Notes: generated from the letters alone by a model not told the origin. A DNA stretch of 64,000 nucleotides from JAKFEW01 sp036675505 (GCA_036675505.1 JAKFEW010000061.1:1-64000); one strand, 5' to 3'. Numbered from the stretch's first letter, positions 1 through 13,630 are shown. A program made the numbers and translations.

Positions 1-852
1 CCCCCGCCGCCGCCCCCGCCGCCGCCGCCCCTGCCGCCGGCCCCCCCGGCCTTGCCTGGCGCGCCCGCCCGCGCGCTCGTGGGCCCGGTGCCGCTCGAAG
101 GCTACGACGACGGCAAGCTGCACAACGCCGCCCACCAGACCGTGAAGTACAAGTTCGGCCGCGTGGCGTCGCACCACTCGCTCGCCAACGTGAAGAACCA
201 CGCCGATGCAGAGGCGCTGCTGCGCGCGATGCTCCCCGAGTTCAAGGAAGCCGGCATGATCGTCAAGGACGTCAGCCGCGACAAGATCCTCGTCACCACC
301 GAGATCGGCGACGAGTGGGTCGACGTGGTCTGCCGCGCCGGCGCCGGCAACCCGGGCTGGTGGTGGGGCTCCGAGGGCAAGGCCGTCCCCGGCTCGGCCC
401 CGCTGCCCGGTGGCCCCGCGCCCGCTCCTGGCCCCGGCGGCCCCCTCCCGGCCGAGCCCGGCGCGCCGCTGCGCACCGTGCCGATGCTGCCCGAGTACAA
501 GGAGCTCGCGGCCCAGCTCGACAAGTCCAGCGCGGGCGCCGCCACCAAGAGCGCCGCCACGATCATCAAGGCCCGCTACGCGGATCTGATGCCGCGCGGC
601 GACGATCGCCTCGCCTGCTACAAGGTCATGACCCACGTGATCGGCGTCCTGCGCGCCGCCGGCTACGACGCCTTCCGCGTGGTCAACCACCCCAGCCGGC
701 CCGAAGGCAACGAGGGGCGCTACGGCTCGGACGCCGTGGTCATCAACGATCAGATCTTCGACGTGTACCGCGCGATGGGCGAGGCCAGCGAGCCCGTGAA
801 CCAGATGGTCGGTCCCTGGAACCGCGAGCGTTCGAAGGGCCTGCGCGAGTAG
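1..852 (+). CDS. Uncharacterised protein with proline-rich N-terminal segment (5' end outside window)
   Basis: The reading frame is open from the first base, and the first 17 codons are almost all Pro/Ala. The true start therefore probably lies upstream of the window; the TTG at 52 is only the first internal start-like codon. After the Pro-rich stretch come a compact domain (about residues 30-115, ending in a Trp triplet WWW), a second Pro/Gly linker and a C-terminal domain with the motifs YKVMTHVIGVLRAAGYDAFRV and DQIFDVYRAMGE. I recognise no catalytic motif and no family. Proline linkers of this kind recur in the papain-fold proteins at 3.4 and 8.6 kb, so they may be a local style for modular proteins. 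It converges on the histidine kinase gene with a 12-bp gap. Confidence 0.7.
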   Translation, partial: PPPPPPPPPPLPPAPPALPGAPARALVGPVPLEGYDDGKLHNAAHQTVKYKFGRVASHHSLANVKNHADAEALLRAMLPEFKEAGMIVKDVSRDKILVTTEIGDEWVDVVCRAGAGNPGWWWGSEGKAVPGSAPLPGGPAPAPGPGGPLPAEPGAPLRTVPMLPEYKELAAQLDKSSAGAATKSAATIIKARYADLMPRGDDRLACYKVMTHVIGVLRAAGYDAFRVVNHPSRPEGNEGRYGSDAVVINDQIFDVYRAMGEASEPVNQMVGPWNRERSKGLRE

Positions 853-864
853 CCCTGGGCCCGC

Positions 865-2817
865 TCAGCGCGCGCCGCAACATCCCGGAGCGCGCTTCGG
901 CAACATGATCCAGAAGCGCGAGCCGCGTCCCGCCTCGCTCTCGACATCAATCCGGCCGCCATGCGCCTCGACGATCGACCGCCCGATGCTGAGCCCGAGG
1001 CCCGTGCCGCTCCTCTCGCGGCGGCCGGCCTCGAGCTGGCTGAACCGCTGGAACAGGTGCGGGAGGTCGGCCGCCGCGATGCCGACGCCTGTATCGGCGA
1101 CCTCGATCCGCACCATCTCGCTCATGCGCGCCACCTCGACCCGGATGGAGCCGCCGGGGCGGCTGAACTTGATGGCGTTGCCGATCAGGTTGAACAGCAC
1201 ACGCTCGATGCGCGCGGGATCCAGGCACGCCGGCGCTTGCTCGTCGGGCACGATCAGCTCGAGCTTCAGGGTGGCCGCGTCGATCAGGGGCTTCATGCTC
1301 GCGACGCCCTCGCGCACGAGCGCCACGAGGTCGACCACCTCCTCGTGCAACAGGAAGGTCCCCGCGTCGAGGCGCGCGGCGTCGAGCAGGTCGTCCACCA
1401 TGATTTCCATCCGCCGGCAGCTCTTCTCGATTTGCGCGACGTAACCGCGCTGGGCCGCCGTGAGGGTGTCGCCTTCTTCGAGGAACTCCGCGTAGCCGAG
1501 GATCGAGGTGAGCGGCGTCCGGAGGTCGTGGGAGACGGCGTTGACGAATTCGTTCTTGAGGGCGTCGGTCCGCACCAGCTGCTCGTTTTGCTCGCGGAGC
1601 GCCTCCTCGAGCCGCTTGCGCCCTGTGACGTCGCGGCCTTCGGGGATCAGCATCGCCACCGCGCCCTGGTCGTCGCGGATCGGCTTGATCGAGAAGTCGA
1701 TTGTCAGCGTCGTGCCGTCGGCGGCCGGGTGGGTCGCCTCGAACCGGTCGAACCGTCCGGCGGCGGCCTCCGCGATGGCGGCCTTCAGGCGCACCTGCAG
1801 GGCCCTGGAATGGGACCACCAGGGGGCCTCCCAGAACGGCTTGCCGATCACGTCTGCGCGATCGACGCCCGCCGATGCGAGGGCCGTATCGTTGGCGTCG
1901 AGCACCAACCCGCTGGGGTCGAGCAGGCCGATGAACTCGAAGGTCTGGTTGAAGATGCCGCGGAACACCTGGTCCTTGGCCTGCAATGCGCTCTCCATCC
2001 GGCGCAGTTCGGTCACGTCCAGGACCGCTCCGCGCATGCGGAGGGGACGCCCTGCGTCATCGCGCTCGACCTCGCCGGTCACGTGGATCGCCCGCGTTTC
2101 GCCGTCGGTGCGAAGGATGTGGCCGTCGTAGGAGAACGGGCGGCCGTCGTTCAACGCGGTGGCGATGATGCGCGCCACTTTCGGCCGATCCGCCGCCACG
2201 AGCCGCGCCAGGTAGGCCTCGTAGGTGGCCCCGAACTCGACCGGGGAGAGCCCGAAGATGCGGTAGAGCTCGTCGGACCATGTCACATGATTCGTCGCGA
2301 CTTCCCATTCCCAGCTGCCCAGCCCCGCGAGCCGCTGGGCTTCGGCGAGCTGGGCCTCGCGTTCCCGCAGCTGGCGCGCCGCGGCCTCGCGCTCGGTGGT
2401 GTCCCGGATGAGGGCCATCACCCGCCTGCCCGGCGGGAAGACGAAATCGAAGGGGCTCAGGGTCAGGTCGATCGGGAAGCGCCGGCCGGATCGGTGGATC
2501 GCCGTGAGCGGCATCGCCCGCCCGGATCCTACGGTCGCGCCTACGGACGACGCGCGATAGCGGGCCAGGCCGGCGGCATGGCGGTCGCGCATCTCCGGCG
2601 GGATGAGGATTTCGACCGGGCGCCCTCGCACCTCCGTCAGGTCGTAGCCGAACATCGCGCCAGCCGCCCGGTTCCAGCCCTCGATCGCCCCGGTCTCGAC
2701 GTCCGCCACCACCACCGCGTCGGCGAACTGGTCGATCAGGCTCGTGAGATCGACGTCGCGCACCCGCGGCGATTCATCAGGCGGACGCTTCGGTTGGCGG
2801 ATTGGCGCCTTCGGCAT
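865..2817 (-). CDS. PAS-domain sensor histidine kinase
   Basis: A 650-residue kinase expected to autophosphorylate on His and signal to a response regulator encoded elsewhere. Three PAS domains lie at about residues 22-140, 165-275 and 282-400. They are followed by HisKA with H-box SHDLRTPLT (His430) and an HATPase domain with N box NLIGNAIKFS, G1 DTGVGI, F box LFQRFS and G2 GTGLGLSI. No transmembrane segment is visible, so it is probably a soluble sensor. The frame is open further upstream, but that extension reads as non-coding; the ATG at 2817 begins MPKAPIRQPK just before the first PAS domain. No Shine-Dalgarno sequence is visible. A CATAAT hexamer ends 6 nt before the ATG, so a leaderless transcript is possible. 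No partner regulator is adjacent. Confidence 0.9.
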   Translation of the reverse strand: MPKAPIRQPKRPPDESPRVRDVDLTSLIDQFADAVVVADVETGAIEGWNRAAGAMFGYDLTEVRGRPVEILIPPEMRDRHAAGLARYRASSVGATVGSGRAMPLTAIHRSGRRFPIDLTLSPFDFVFPPGRRVMALIRDTTEREAAARQLREREAQLAEAQRLAGLGSWEWEVATNHVTWSDELYRIFGLSPVEFGATYEAYLARLVAADRPKVARIIATALNDGRPFSYDGHILRTDGETRAIHVTGEVERDDAGRPLRMRGAVLDVTELRRMESALQAKDQVFRGIFNQTFEFIGLLDPSGLVLDANDTALASAGVDRADVIGKPFWEAPWWSHSRALQVRLKAAIAEAAAGRFDRFEATHPAADGTTLTIDFSIKPIRDDQGAVAMLIPEGRDVTGRKRLEEALREQNEQLVRTDALKNEFVNAVSHDLRTPLTSILGYAEFLEEGDTLTAAQRGYVAQIEKSCRRMEIMVDDLLDAARLDAGTFLLHEEVVDLVALVREGVASMKPLIDAATLKLELIVPDEQAPACLDPARIERVLFNLIGNAIKFSRPGGSIRVEVARMSEMVRIEVADTGVGIAAADLPHLFQRFSQLEAGRRERSGTGLGLSIGRSIVEAHGGRIDVESEAGRGSRFWIMLPKRAPGCCGAR

Positions 2818-3010
2818 GGAGGTATTATGCCACACCGGCGTCAGGGGGTTGGCAGGTGTGCTCGCTTGCGCGTGGGGCCCGTCAGCGAGGCCCGATACAC
2901 CGAGGCGCATGCCGGCGAAATACGGATGCGGCGGACCGCCCTCCGTGGTGAGATCGCATAAGGCGATCGCCAAGGGGTGGTCCGCCGCCTCTCGCTGGAA
3001 GGAGCGTCCG

Positions 3011-3358
3011 ATGAGCCTCGAGACGGATCTCAAGCAACAGCTGCTCGAGCACCTGATGACCGAACGGCAGGAAGTCGAGCTGACCTGCGAGCAATGCAAA
3101 GCGACGTGGGACATCGCAGGCCCCTTCGAGCTGGTGATCGCGTTCGCCTGTCCGGCCTGTGGCAAGGCCGGCATGATCCAGCTCGTGCGCCAGGTCGAAG
3201 GGATGGTCGCGAACGTCATGAATCAGTTCGAGTCGCGGATCGCCGAGCAATACATGGAGCGGGCGGCGCGGTACGGCGCCGCGGCAGGCCCCGCCCCGAC
3301 GCGCCAGCCCGCGGCCCATGGTGCCGGGTGCGGCAGCCACGGCGGCGATTGCTGCTGA
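3011..3358 (+). CDS. Small zinc-ribbon-like protein, 115 aa
   Basis: A short protein starting MSLETDLKQQ, with an AAGGAG ribosome site about 7 nt upstream of the ATG. Two CxxC pairs (CEQC near residue 34 and CPAC near residue 53) spaced by about 18 residues look like a zinc ribbon. The C-terminus is Gly/His/Cys-rich and ends GCGSHGGDCC, a possible second metal-binding tail. I do not recognise a named family. It sits divergently from the histidine kinase across about 190 bp and converges with the C39-type gene. The zinc-binding role is inferred from cysteine spacing only. Confidence 0.75.
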   Translation: MSLETDLKQQLLEHLMTERQEVELTCEQCKATWDIAGPFELVIAFACPACGKAGMIQLVRQVEGMVANVMNQFESRIAEQYMERAARYGAAAGPAPTRQPAAHGAGCGSHGGDCC

Positions 3359-3413
3359 CCGCCCGCCAGGTCGCTCCCCGCTCGACCCGGCCTGCCGGGC
3401 GGGCTTCCGCCGG

Positions 3414-4397
3414 TCAGGGCCTGGCGCTGATGATCGTGTAGGTGCCCCGGGCGGCGATCGCCTTCTCGAACTCCGCGATGCTGACGTCCATCGGGCCGTT
3501 CAGGTTCGAGGAGTCGTTCAGGTAGACCCGACCGTCCTTGATCGCGGTCACCACTGTATAGTGCCCGGTGCGCGCGTTGGGGCCCCAGATGTACGTCGCC
3601 TTGACGTGCGCGATGACCAGCTTGCCCTGGTCGAGCTCGCCCTGGATCAGCGCGATCGTGTGCGGGCTCGCCTTCACCTGGGCGTCGAGGCCGTAGGAGC
3701 CGAGCGCCTGCTGGAGGCCGGCGATGCTGGTGCCCTTCTTCTCGTCCATTCCGTCGCCGATCCGCCTGCGGCTCTCCTCGACCGCCGCGTCGACGCCCGC
3801 GGCGTCGGTGTCGACCTTGCCGAACGCCCGCGCCACCATCGTGACCGCCGCCGGGCCGCAGTTGCCGTTGCCGAGAACGTCCTCGTTCGGGTTGAACTGT
3901 CCGCGCTGCTGGGACAGGAACCAGTCGTGGCGCCGTTCGTGCGGGCTGCCGTCGGCCGGGGCGCCCTCGCTCGGCGCGGCCGGCGGGGCGGGCGGCGCGA
4001 TGGGCGGGAGGCCGAGGTTGGAGGGCTGGTTGGGGCCCGGCGCCGGGGCCGCCGGCTTCGGCGCCTTCGGCCGCGGCGCGCCCTTCAGGCCGAAGGCGGC
4101 CCAGGTCTTGGGGCCGGCCTCCGCGTCGACCTTGAGGCCGCGCGACTGCTGGAACGCGCGCAGGGCCTTGGCGGTGCGCGGGCCGAGCCAGCCGTCGCTG
4201 GGGCCCGGATCGAAGCCGGCCGCCTTGAGCCGTCGCTGGAGCGCCTTCACCGAAGCGGCGTTCGGGCCGGCCTTGGCCTTCGGGACCTCGGTGAGATAAG
4301 GCAGCTCAGCGGGCAGGTCCTCGCCCGGGGCCGCGCTGACCCCCGAGGGCCCCTGGATGGCCGGCCCGCCCGCGGCGCCAATCGCTTCGATGGTCAT
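3414..4397 (-). CDS. Peptidoglycan-binding domain plus C39-like cysteine peptidase
   Basis: A 327-residue two-domain protein. Residues 46-104 match the PG_binding_1 fold (VKALQRRLKAAGFDPG, then LGPRTAKALRAFQ). A Pro/Ala linker (105-150) leads to a papain-like C39-type domain: Cys180 in GNGNCGPAAV, His279 in TGHYTVV and Asn294-Asp295 in VYLNDSS form a plausible catalytic set. The ATG at 4397 is preceded by GGGAGG with good spacing, which fixes the start; the N-terminus (MTIEAIGAAG) is not a signal peptide. A wall-binding domain on a protein without a Sec signal suggests export by another route or use in a lytic setting; this is inference. The nearest relative in the window is the protein at 8604-10130. 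Confidence 0.8.
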   Translation of the reverse strand: MTIEAIGAAGGPAIQGPSGVSAAPGEDLPAELPYLTEVPKAKAGPNAASVKALQRRLKAAGFDPGPSDGWLGPRTAKALRAFQQSRGLKVDAEAGPKTWAAFGLKGAPRPKAPKPAAPAPGPNQPSNLGLPPIAPPAPPAAPSEGAPADGSPHERRHDWFLSQQRGQFNPNEDVLGNGNCGPAAVTMVARAFGKVDTDAAGVDAAVEESRRRIGDGMDEKKGTSIAGLQQALGSYGLDAQVKASPHTIALIQGELDQGKLVIAHVKATYIWGPNARTGHYTVVTAIKDGRVYLNDSSNLNGPMDVSIAEFEKAIAARGTYTIISARP

Positions 4398-4575
4398 ATG
4401 CCCTCCCCACTTGCTACGCTCCATACCCGCCATCCAGGGCGTTGAACGGCACGCGACCTCGTGCGTTACGTCATAGACAGTGCGCGACCGGCCGATCTAC
4501 ACTGGGTTCCGCGAAACGGCAGTCTCTATGCGCCTCTCGGGGTGCGTAACATAACGCGGTCGATCGAGGTTGCGA

Positions 4576-8603
<4,028 letters not shown>

Positions 8604-8607
<4 letters not shown>

Positions 8608-10130
8608 GTCCCCGCCGCGGGACGGACGACGGCGTAGACGTGCTTGTCGAACTCCTTCTGGCTCACGGTTTCCTCCTGCCCCCACGGGTTGCGGTAGGTG
8701 ACCGTGCCCTTCTCCTTGTCCACGCCGATCACGCTGATCCAGTGCGGGCCCACCTTGTCCGCGAGGTCCTTCCCGTCGCCCGGGTAGTTCACCAGCACCG
8801 GCATCGGGCTGGCCGGCGTGCCGCTCTCGTACGCGTGGTTCTCGAAGCCGGGCGTGTTCCAGACGGTCTCGCGGCCCTCGCCCGTGAGCTCGCCCATGAC
8901 GCCCGCCATGCCATGCGGGAACATGCCAGGGATCGCCACGTCGAGGCCGGGGATCGGGGTGCCGTCGGCCTTGTTGTCGTACTTGCCGACGCTCGCGCGG
9001 TCCATGATGGCGGGCTGCAGCAGGCGGCTCGAAATCGTGCGGCCGTTGTCCGAGCTATCCATGAAATTCGCGTCACGCTTGAGCGTGCCGCCGTTCTGCA
9101 TCGCAACCATGCCCTCCGGCCCCGCGAGGCCGGCGACCAGCCGCACGTACTCGGCCGGGCTCGACGCCGCGAGGTGGCTCTGCACCGTCGCCGCGCCGCA
9201 GGTGTTCTTGTGCCCCTGCGCGACGGCGGTCGGGTCATGGACCTCGCGGATGGTCGCGGCGAGCAGATCGGCGCGCTTGCCGTCGATCTCCGGCGCGAGC
9301 GGCTGGCTCGCGAGCCTGTCGAGGTTCTCGAGCAGCGAGGCGCCCCCTTTGAGATCCTTCGTGTCCGTCAGCTTGCCATCCACGAGCAGCGCCTCGAGCC
9401 GTTTCACAGCGCCAGGCTGGTTGCCGAGCGCCGCGGCCACCCGGTCGAAGCGCGCGCGGTCGTCGGCCGACAGCTTGTCGTAGGACGCCTGGAACGCGGG
9501 GCCATGGGCCGCGTCGGCGCCCAGGGCGTCGGCCACTTGCTGGTCGGTCGGCGCCTTCTTCTCGACGGGCTTCTCCTCCCAGGTCAGCCCGAGCTTCTTC
9601 TCGGCGTACTTGCCGACGTCGTTCACCTTGCCCTTGAGCCAGTCCACGGCGCCCGACGTGAAGCTGCCCCCGACGTTCGCCGTGCCGCCCACCGTTTCGC
9701 CGGCGCCCGGGATGAACCCTGCGATCAGCGCGTTCTGGGGCAACGCGCCCTGCAGCAGATCGAGCTGCATCCCGAGATGGGCGCGCGGCGCGTCGTCGAG
9801 GATCTCGCCGAGCTGGGCGTACTTCTCGCGCACCTCGCCCGCCACCGTGCCCAGCGCGTCCTTCTCGAGCTTGCGGTTCGCGAAGACCTGCATCATCGCA
9901 GGCACCTCCGCGCCGGCGTCCTCGAGCAGCGGGAGCCCGAGCTCGAGGGCCTGGGCGACGCTGGTGTTCACCTCCGGCAGCGTGAAGGGCTCGCTGCGCG
10001 CCACGGTGGCCTTCGCCGCGACCGGCGGCGCCGCATTCACGGGCGGCTCGAGATCCGGCGGCGGCGGCGGGGGCGGCGGCGGCGCGGTGGGCGGCGTGAC
10101 GGGGGTGAAGAAGTTTCCTCGGATATCCAC
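8604..10130 (-). CDS. Proline-rich protein with C-terminal papain-like cysteine peptidase fold
   Basis: 508 residues. The N-terminus has a run of nine prolines (17-25) and no signal peptide. A middle region (about 50-290) is alpha-helical in character and includes a glycine-rich stretch (IPGAGETVGGTANVGG). The C-terminal domain carries Cys311 in GHKNTCGAATVQ, His463 in GPHWISVIG and Asn481 in YRNPWGQ, in papain/C39 order. The GTG start at 10130 is set by AGGAGG 8 nt upstream. Cleavage targets cannot be read from sequence. The large helical N-part plus a catalytic tip without a Sec signal is typical of delivered effectors or toxins, but no delivery genes are present here, so this is only a possibility. 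Confidence 0.75.
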
Positions 10131-10205
10131 GCGCGCATCCTCCTGGGGCTCATACGGGGCTCAGGATTTCTTACCCGGCTCGGCGAACGCCCACGCCGAG
10201 CGGCG

Positions 10206-10988
10206 TCACCTGCCGCCCGCAATCGCCCACCACGGCTCGCCGTCCGCCCCGAAGATGCCGACGGCGTAGTGCCTGACCGCCACGGCCTTGCCGGTGGCGC
10301 CGTCGCGGAGCGCGTACCAGGTGCGCTGTGGGCCCGGCAGCACGCGCAGGAAGATCAGCTCGCCGGACTTCGCGAAATCCGGCCGAACGCCGCCCGTATC
10401 GGCCGCACGTAGGGCGTCGTCGGGGGTCGCGAAGCGCGCGCCCACGTCAGGCGCTGTGAAGACGCCGCTCGGCTCCTTCGTCACGGTGTCTTCCACCCAC
10501 ACGTTCGCGGCAGGGTTCGAGGACCGCGCCGCCACCCAGGCCTGGCGAAACTCCTCGGCGGTCGGCCAGCGGCCCCTGGCGACGTGGAATTCCTCGACGA
10601 CGGCCACGCCCAGCATGACCCGGTCGCGGGCATGTGCCCTTACGGCCTGGTTCTGGCCGCGGGCCTGGGTGGCGAGATCGACGGCCAGCGGCAGGAGCGC
10701 GAACACCGTAAGGGAGGCGGCGACCAGATCGAGCGGCCGAATGGCGGCGGGCCGACCGCGAGCGCGATCCCCTTTCAGCTTGCTTACTACCGATTTCAGC
10801 GCGCGCGCGAAGGCGACGAACGCCAGGAAGGCGGCCGCCGTAAGGGCAAGCGCGAACGCGAACCCGAAAGCGGTACGAAGCGCGCCGGATTGACCCTGTG
10901 CCGCCGCCTCGAAAAAGACGCTGGCGACCGCCGCCAGAAACGCCAGCATCCCCGCGTTACGCCGCCAGTTGCTCGCCTCGTGCGCCAT
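10206..10988 (-). CDS. Membrane protein of unknown function, 260 aa
   Basis: The N-terminal half has three hydrophobic segments (about residues 12-32, 40-65 and 90-110), with a basic loop KSVVSKLKGDRARGR between the second and third. The C-terminal half is soluble and starts with VMLGVAVVEEFHVARGRWPTAEEF, somewhat like the globular part of pilin-type proteins, where a hydrophobic helix leads into a YxxxxGxxP-like region; I do not claim homology. The ATG at 10988 lies 10 bp after the stop of the upstream lipoprotein gene, so this is the last gene of a tight minus-strand run (13630 to 10206). The ribosome site is weak, consistent with translational coupling. Confidence 0.65.
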   Translation of the reverse strand: MAHEASNWRRNAGMLAFLAAVASVFFEAAAQGQSGALRTAFGFAFALALTAAAFLAFVAFARALKSVVSKLKGDRARGRPAAIRPLDLVAASLTVFALLPLAVDLATQARGQNQAVRAHARDRVMLGVAVVEEFHVARGRWPTAEEFRQAWVAARSSNPAANVWVEDTVTKEPSGVFTAPDVGARFATPDDALRAADTGGVRPDFAKSGELIFLRVLPGPQRTWYALRDGATGKAVAVRHYAVGIFGADGEPWWAIAGGR

Positions 10989-10998
10989 CACCACGCTC

Positions 10999-11709
10999 TC
11001 AGGGCTTCCGTTCGAGCTCCCAGAGCGTGGCGCTGGTGGTCGCTCCATTCCCACTTTCTGGCCGCAGCGTCGAGACGAGCTTCACGAGCCCCGTCCCGGC
11101 CGCCACCCACAGCTCGCGGTGCGTGGCGTAGCCGAGCGAGGAGGTGTCGTAGGCGTACTTCGTGGTGCCCGGGAACACGCCTGCCGGCACCGTCACGGGC
11201 TCGGTGGTGATCGACGACGGCCTGGGGGCGTCGGTGCCCGCGGTGCCCCACTTCTCGAACGGGTTCTCGGCGTCGAGCGCGAAGCGCGTGCGCCGGCCCG
11301 GCACCTCGCCCGGGCCGGGGCTCGGGAAGGGTTCTTCCTGCACGGCGATCGTGGCCGCGGCGGCGGTCACCTCGACGACGACCACGCGCACATGGTCCTT
11401 CGTCTCCTTGCCGCCGGCCGTGACGGTCTGGGCGAACTCCCAGGTCTTGCCAGGGGTGAAGAGCGCGTTGTAGGTGGAGGTGGCGACGGGTGAGGGCGCG
11501 GTGGTAGGCACGCCGGTGATCACGGGTGGCAGCGGCGTGCGGATGCCCGCGGGCGGGGCGCCGGACGCGGCGGCGGCCGAGGTCGCGCTGGCCGAAGGCG
11601 GGGCCGAAGGCGTGGCAGAAGGGCCGGGCGCGGTGCCGGAGGGGCCACTCGGCATGCAGCCCGCGAGGCCGACCAGGGCCGCCGCCATCCACCACCACCG
11701 TGCCGTCAT
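10999..11709 (-). CDS. Secreted lipoprotein of unknown function, 236 aa
   Basis: A signal peptide with lipobox LVGLAGC (Cys18) is followed by a long low-complexity Ser/Ala/Pro linker (residues 19-75). A beta-rich domain then starts YNALFTPGKTWEFAQTV and ends TTSATLWELERKP. The pattern 'TW-F- -T- -GG-ET-D-V-V-V' and the later W-A-GTGLVK resemble lipoproteins whose body records a property of a carried ligand, but I cannot assign a family. The start codon overlaps the stop of the upstream gene as ATGA (11706-11709), so the two are translated together. It probably sits in the outer membrane facing the periplasm. Confidence 0.75.
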   Translation of the reverse strand: MTARWWWMAAALVGLAGCMPSGPSGTAPGPSATPSAPPSASATSAAAASGAPPAGIRTPLPPVITGVPTTAPSPVATSTYNALFTPGKTWEFAQTVTAGGKETKDHVRVVVVEVTAAAATIAVQEEPFPSPGPGEVPGRRTRFALDAENPFEKWGTAGTDAPRPSSITTEPVTVPAGVFPGTTKYAYDTSSLGYATHRELWVAAGTGLVKLVSTLRPESGNGATTSATLWELERKP

Positions 11710-12251
11710 GCTTGCCTCCGTTCGCCGTCGCCCTGTGCGGGCAGGCGGGCCGCCACCTTCTTACCCGACCGAGCGGGCGTCGTGATTTCAGGCCCTGGCG
11801 CCGGCTCGCCCGGCAACGGCGCGAGGTCCGGCGGTACCCAACCGAAACGGGCCTCGGGGCTCAAAATGCGCTCTCGGCTGTAGTGCCGCAGCACCACGGC
11901 TTTATCCGACAGCGCCGCCACCACCGCCGCCTCGGCGGCGAGCGCGTCGGTCGGCCGGGGAAGGTCGGCGATCGTGGCGGCCGTGAGGCGGACGTACACC
12001 CGCGTCAGGGTCTCATGGTAGCCGCCCGTGGGTGTCTGTGGCACGCTATGCTGGATGTTCAGCCCTTGCACGGCCGCCCGGAAACGGTCGAGCGCCACGT
12101 CCGCGCCGCACGTGAAACAAAGCCAGGCGATTGCACGCAGGTGGGCTTGGTGGTCCCACTCCGCGGGTGCGAGGTCGTGGGCCTCGAAGCGCCGAACAAG
12201 CTCCTCAGTGGACATGGGCGAGGCCGCGATGATGGACGCCTCGGTGCTCAT
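11706..12251 (-). CDS. Conserved hypothetical protein, 181 aa
   Basis: The core motif WDHQAHLRAIAW, followed by ALDRFRAAVQGLNIQHSV and GGYHETLTRVYVRL, is one I recognise from a widespread, uncharacterised family of small soluble proteins (variants such as W-H-AHL and GYHET-T). The conserved His and Glu residues could form a metal site, but no function is established that I know of. The start at 12251 is chosen because its ATG overlaps the stop of the upstream gene in an ATGA junction; a second in-frame ATG lies 36 bp further in. The C-terminus is a basic, unstructured tail (ARSGKKVAARLPAQ). Confidence 0.75.
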   Translation of the reverse strand: MSTEASIIAASPMSTEELVRRFEAHDLAPAEWDHQAHLRAIAWLCFTCGADVALDRFRAAVQGLNIQHSVPQTPTGGYHETLTRVYVRLTAATIADLPRPTDALAAEAAVVAALSDKAVVLRHYSRERILSPEARFGWVPPDLAPLPGEPAPGPEITTPARSGKKVAARLPAQGDGERRQA

Positions 12252-13630
12252 GGCTGCTCCGAAAGCCGCTTCACATGCGCGAGCACCCGTTCGTGGATGG
12301 CGTGGATGATCGCGTCGGACCAGACCTGCCAGTACGGCGAGGGCCAGATGCGGTGACGGTACCAGGTCGTGCCCTCGAGCTTCGTGCGCCCGCCCGGCAG
12401 CGGCGTGAGCAGGAACTGGCCGCGCTCCGAGCGCAAGAAGCCGTCGAGGTGCGGCGCCTCGATGCCGGTGTAAGGGCTCAGCTCTTTCATCGGGCGCGGC
12501 TGTGCGATAACGTCGAAGGCCAGGCGGCTGGGCTGCTCCCAGGCCGTGATCGGCTCGACGAAGGGTCCTGTCGAGAACTCGCAGTGCCGGATGGCGCCGA
12601 CGCCCCGGCCGTCGATGCGCGCCCGCACCGGGTAGGCCACGCCCAGCTCGAAGATCCACGACTCCGGCGGCGGCAGGTCGCTGAACGCCACGACGTGCTC
12701 CCAGACGCGCTCGGGCGGCGCGTCCACCTCCACGGTGGTGACCACCGCGATGAGTGGGGCCGGGGCCGTATCGCGCGCCTCGGCGGCCATCAACAGGGGC
12801 AGCACCACGATCAGCAAGACCATCGCCGGCGGCAGCGTCCGCGGGGCGATGCGGCAGTTCTGGATCGTCCAGCCCAGCGTCGCGCCGAGCAGCGCGAGCA
12901 CCAGCCCGATCGGGGCCGCCATCGCGAGGCAGATGATGCCCTCGATCGCGAAGGCCAGCAGGCCGGCGGCGAGCACGCCCACGGCGGCGGCGCCGGCCAG
13001 GAGGCAGCTCGTGAGCGAGCGCGGCGCGTGCCAGCCGTGGATCAACGCGGCGTTCAGGCCGAGCAGGAAGGGCAGGCCCACGAAGAGGCCCCAGCCATAC
13101 TCACCCGCCGCGTTGACCGCCACCAGCGTAAGCCCGACGCCGAGCAGCCCCGTGACCAGCACCGCGAGCGTCGCGGAGCCGATCCGGCTCTCGGGCACCA
13201 GCGCGTCGAGCCAGGCCCGGAACGGGCCCTGCGGCGCGTCGAGCTGGGGCGCGCGGTCCGGCACGAGCGTGAGCACGAGGAAGAAGAAGAGGTTCGCGAC
13301 GGGCAGAAAGAAGAAGACCACGAGCCAGGGCGGCAGCTCGAGCGTGCGCAGGCGCCGGACGGTCAGCACGGTGCCGGCCCACAGGAACGGCAGCGCCACC
13401 GCGACCAGGATGGCGTAGAAGAGGCCCGTGGCGGGCACGAGGTGGGTGATGTCCTCACCCGGCAGGCCCGGCTTGAGGTAGCTGAACGGCCGCCATTCGC
13501 GGCCGAAGCTCGCGGCGATGAGGCGGTCGATGTTGTACTTGAGCCCGGCGAGCAGGATGCCCCAGAACGCGTAGGTGCCGCGGTCGAGCGGCCCGTCCCA
13601 GCGCCAGAGGTCGGTAATCGACGGTTTCAT
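12248..13630 (-). CDS. DUF805-like membrane protein fused to an SRPBCC domain
   Basis: 460 residues. The N-terminal half has many hydrophobic helices and resembles DUF805 proteins: it starts with an RWDGPLDRGTYAFW segment and carries VRRLRTLELPPWLVVFF, like the 'RRLHD- - -SGWW' signature. Further helices run to about residue 290. The C-terminal 165 residues look like an SRPBCC/START-type ligand-binding domain (VEVDAPPERVWEHVVAFSDL, then the typical CEFSTGPFVEPITAWE strand). GGAGG lies 7-8 nt upstream of the ATG. It is the first gene of the coupled minus-strand run down to 10206, so it probably sets that operon's expression. Joining a membrane DUF805 module to SRPBCC in one chain is unusual in my experience. 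Confidence 0.7.
   Translation of the reverse strand: MKPSITDLWRWDGPLDRGTYAFWGILLAGLKYNIDRLIAASFGREWRPFSYLKPGLPGEDITHLVPATGLFYAILVAVALPFLWAGTVLTVRRLRTLELPPWLVVFFFLPVANLFFFLVLTLVPDRAPQLDAPQGPFRAWLDALVPESRIGSATLAVLVTGLLGVGLTLVAVNAAGEYGWGLFVGLPFLLGLNAALIHGWHAPRSLTSCLLAGAAAVGVLAAGLLAFAIEGIICLAMAAPIGLVLALLGATLGWTIQNCRIAPRTLPPAMVLLIVVLPLLMAAEARDTAPAPLIAVVTTVEVDAPPERVWEHVVAFSDLPPPESWIFELGVAYPVRARIDGRGVGAIRHCEFSTGPFVEPITAWEQPSRLAFDVIAQPRPMKELSPYTGIEAPHLDGFLRSERGQFLLTPLPGGRTKLEGTTWYRHRIWPSPYWQVWSDAIIHAIHERVLAHVKRLSEQP

Noticed and set aside
961..2961. 666-codon open frame opposite the histidine kinase
   Set aside because: It is the complement of conserved kinase codons, has low-complexity Arg/Gly/Glu content and no ribosome site.
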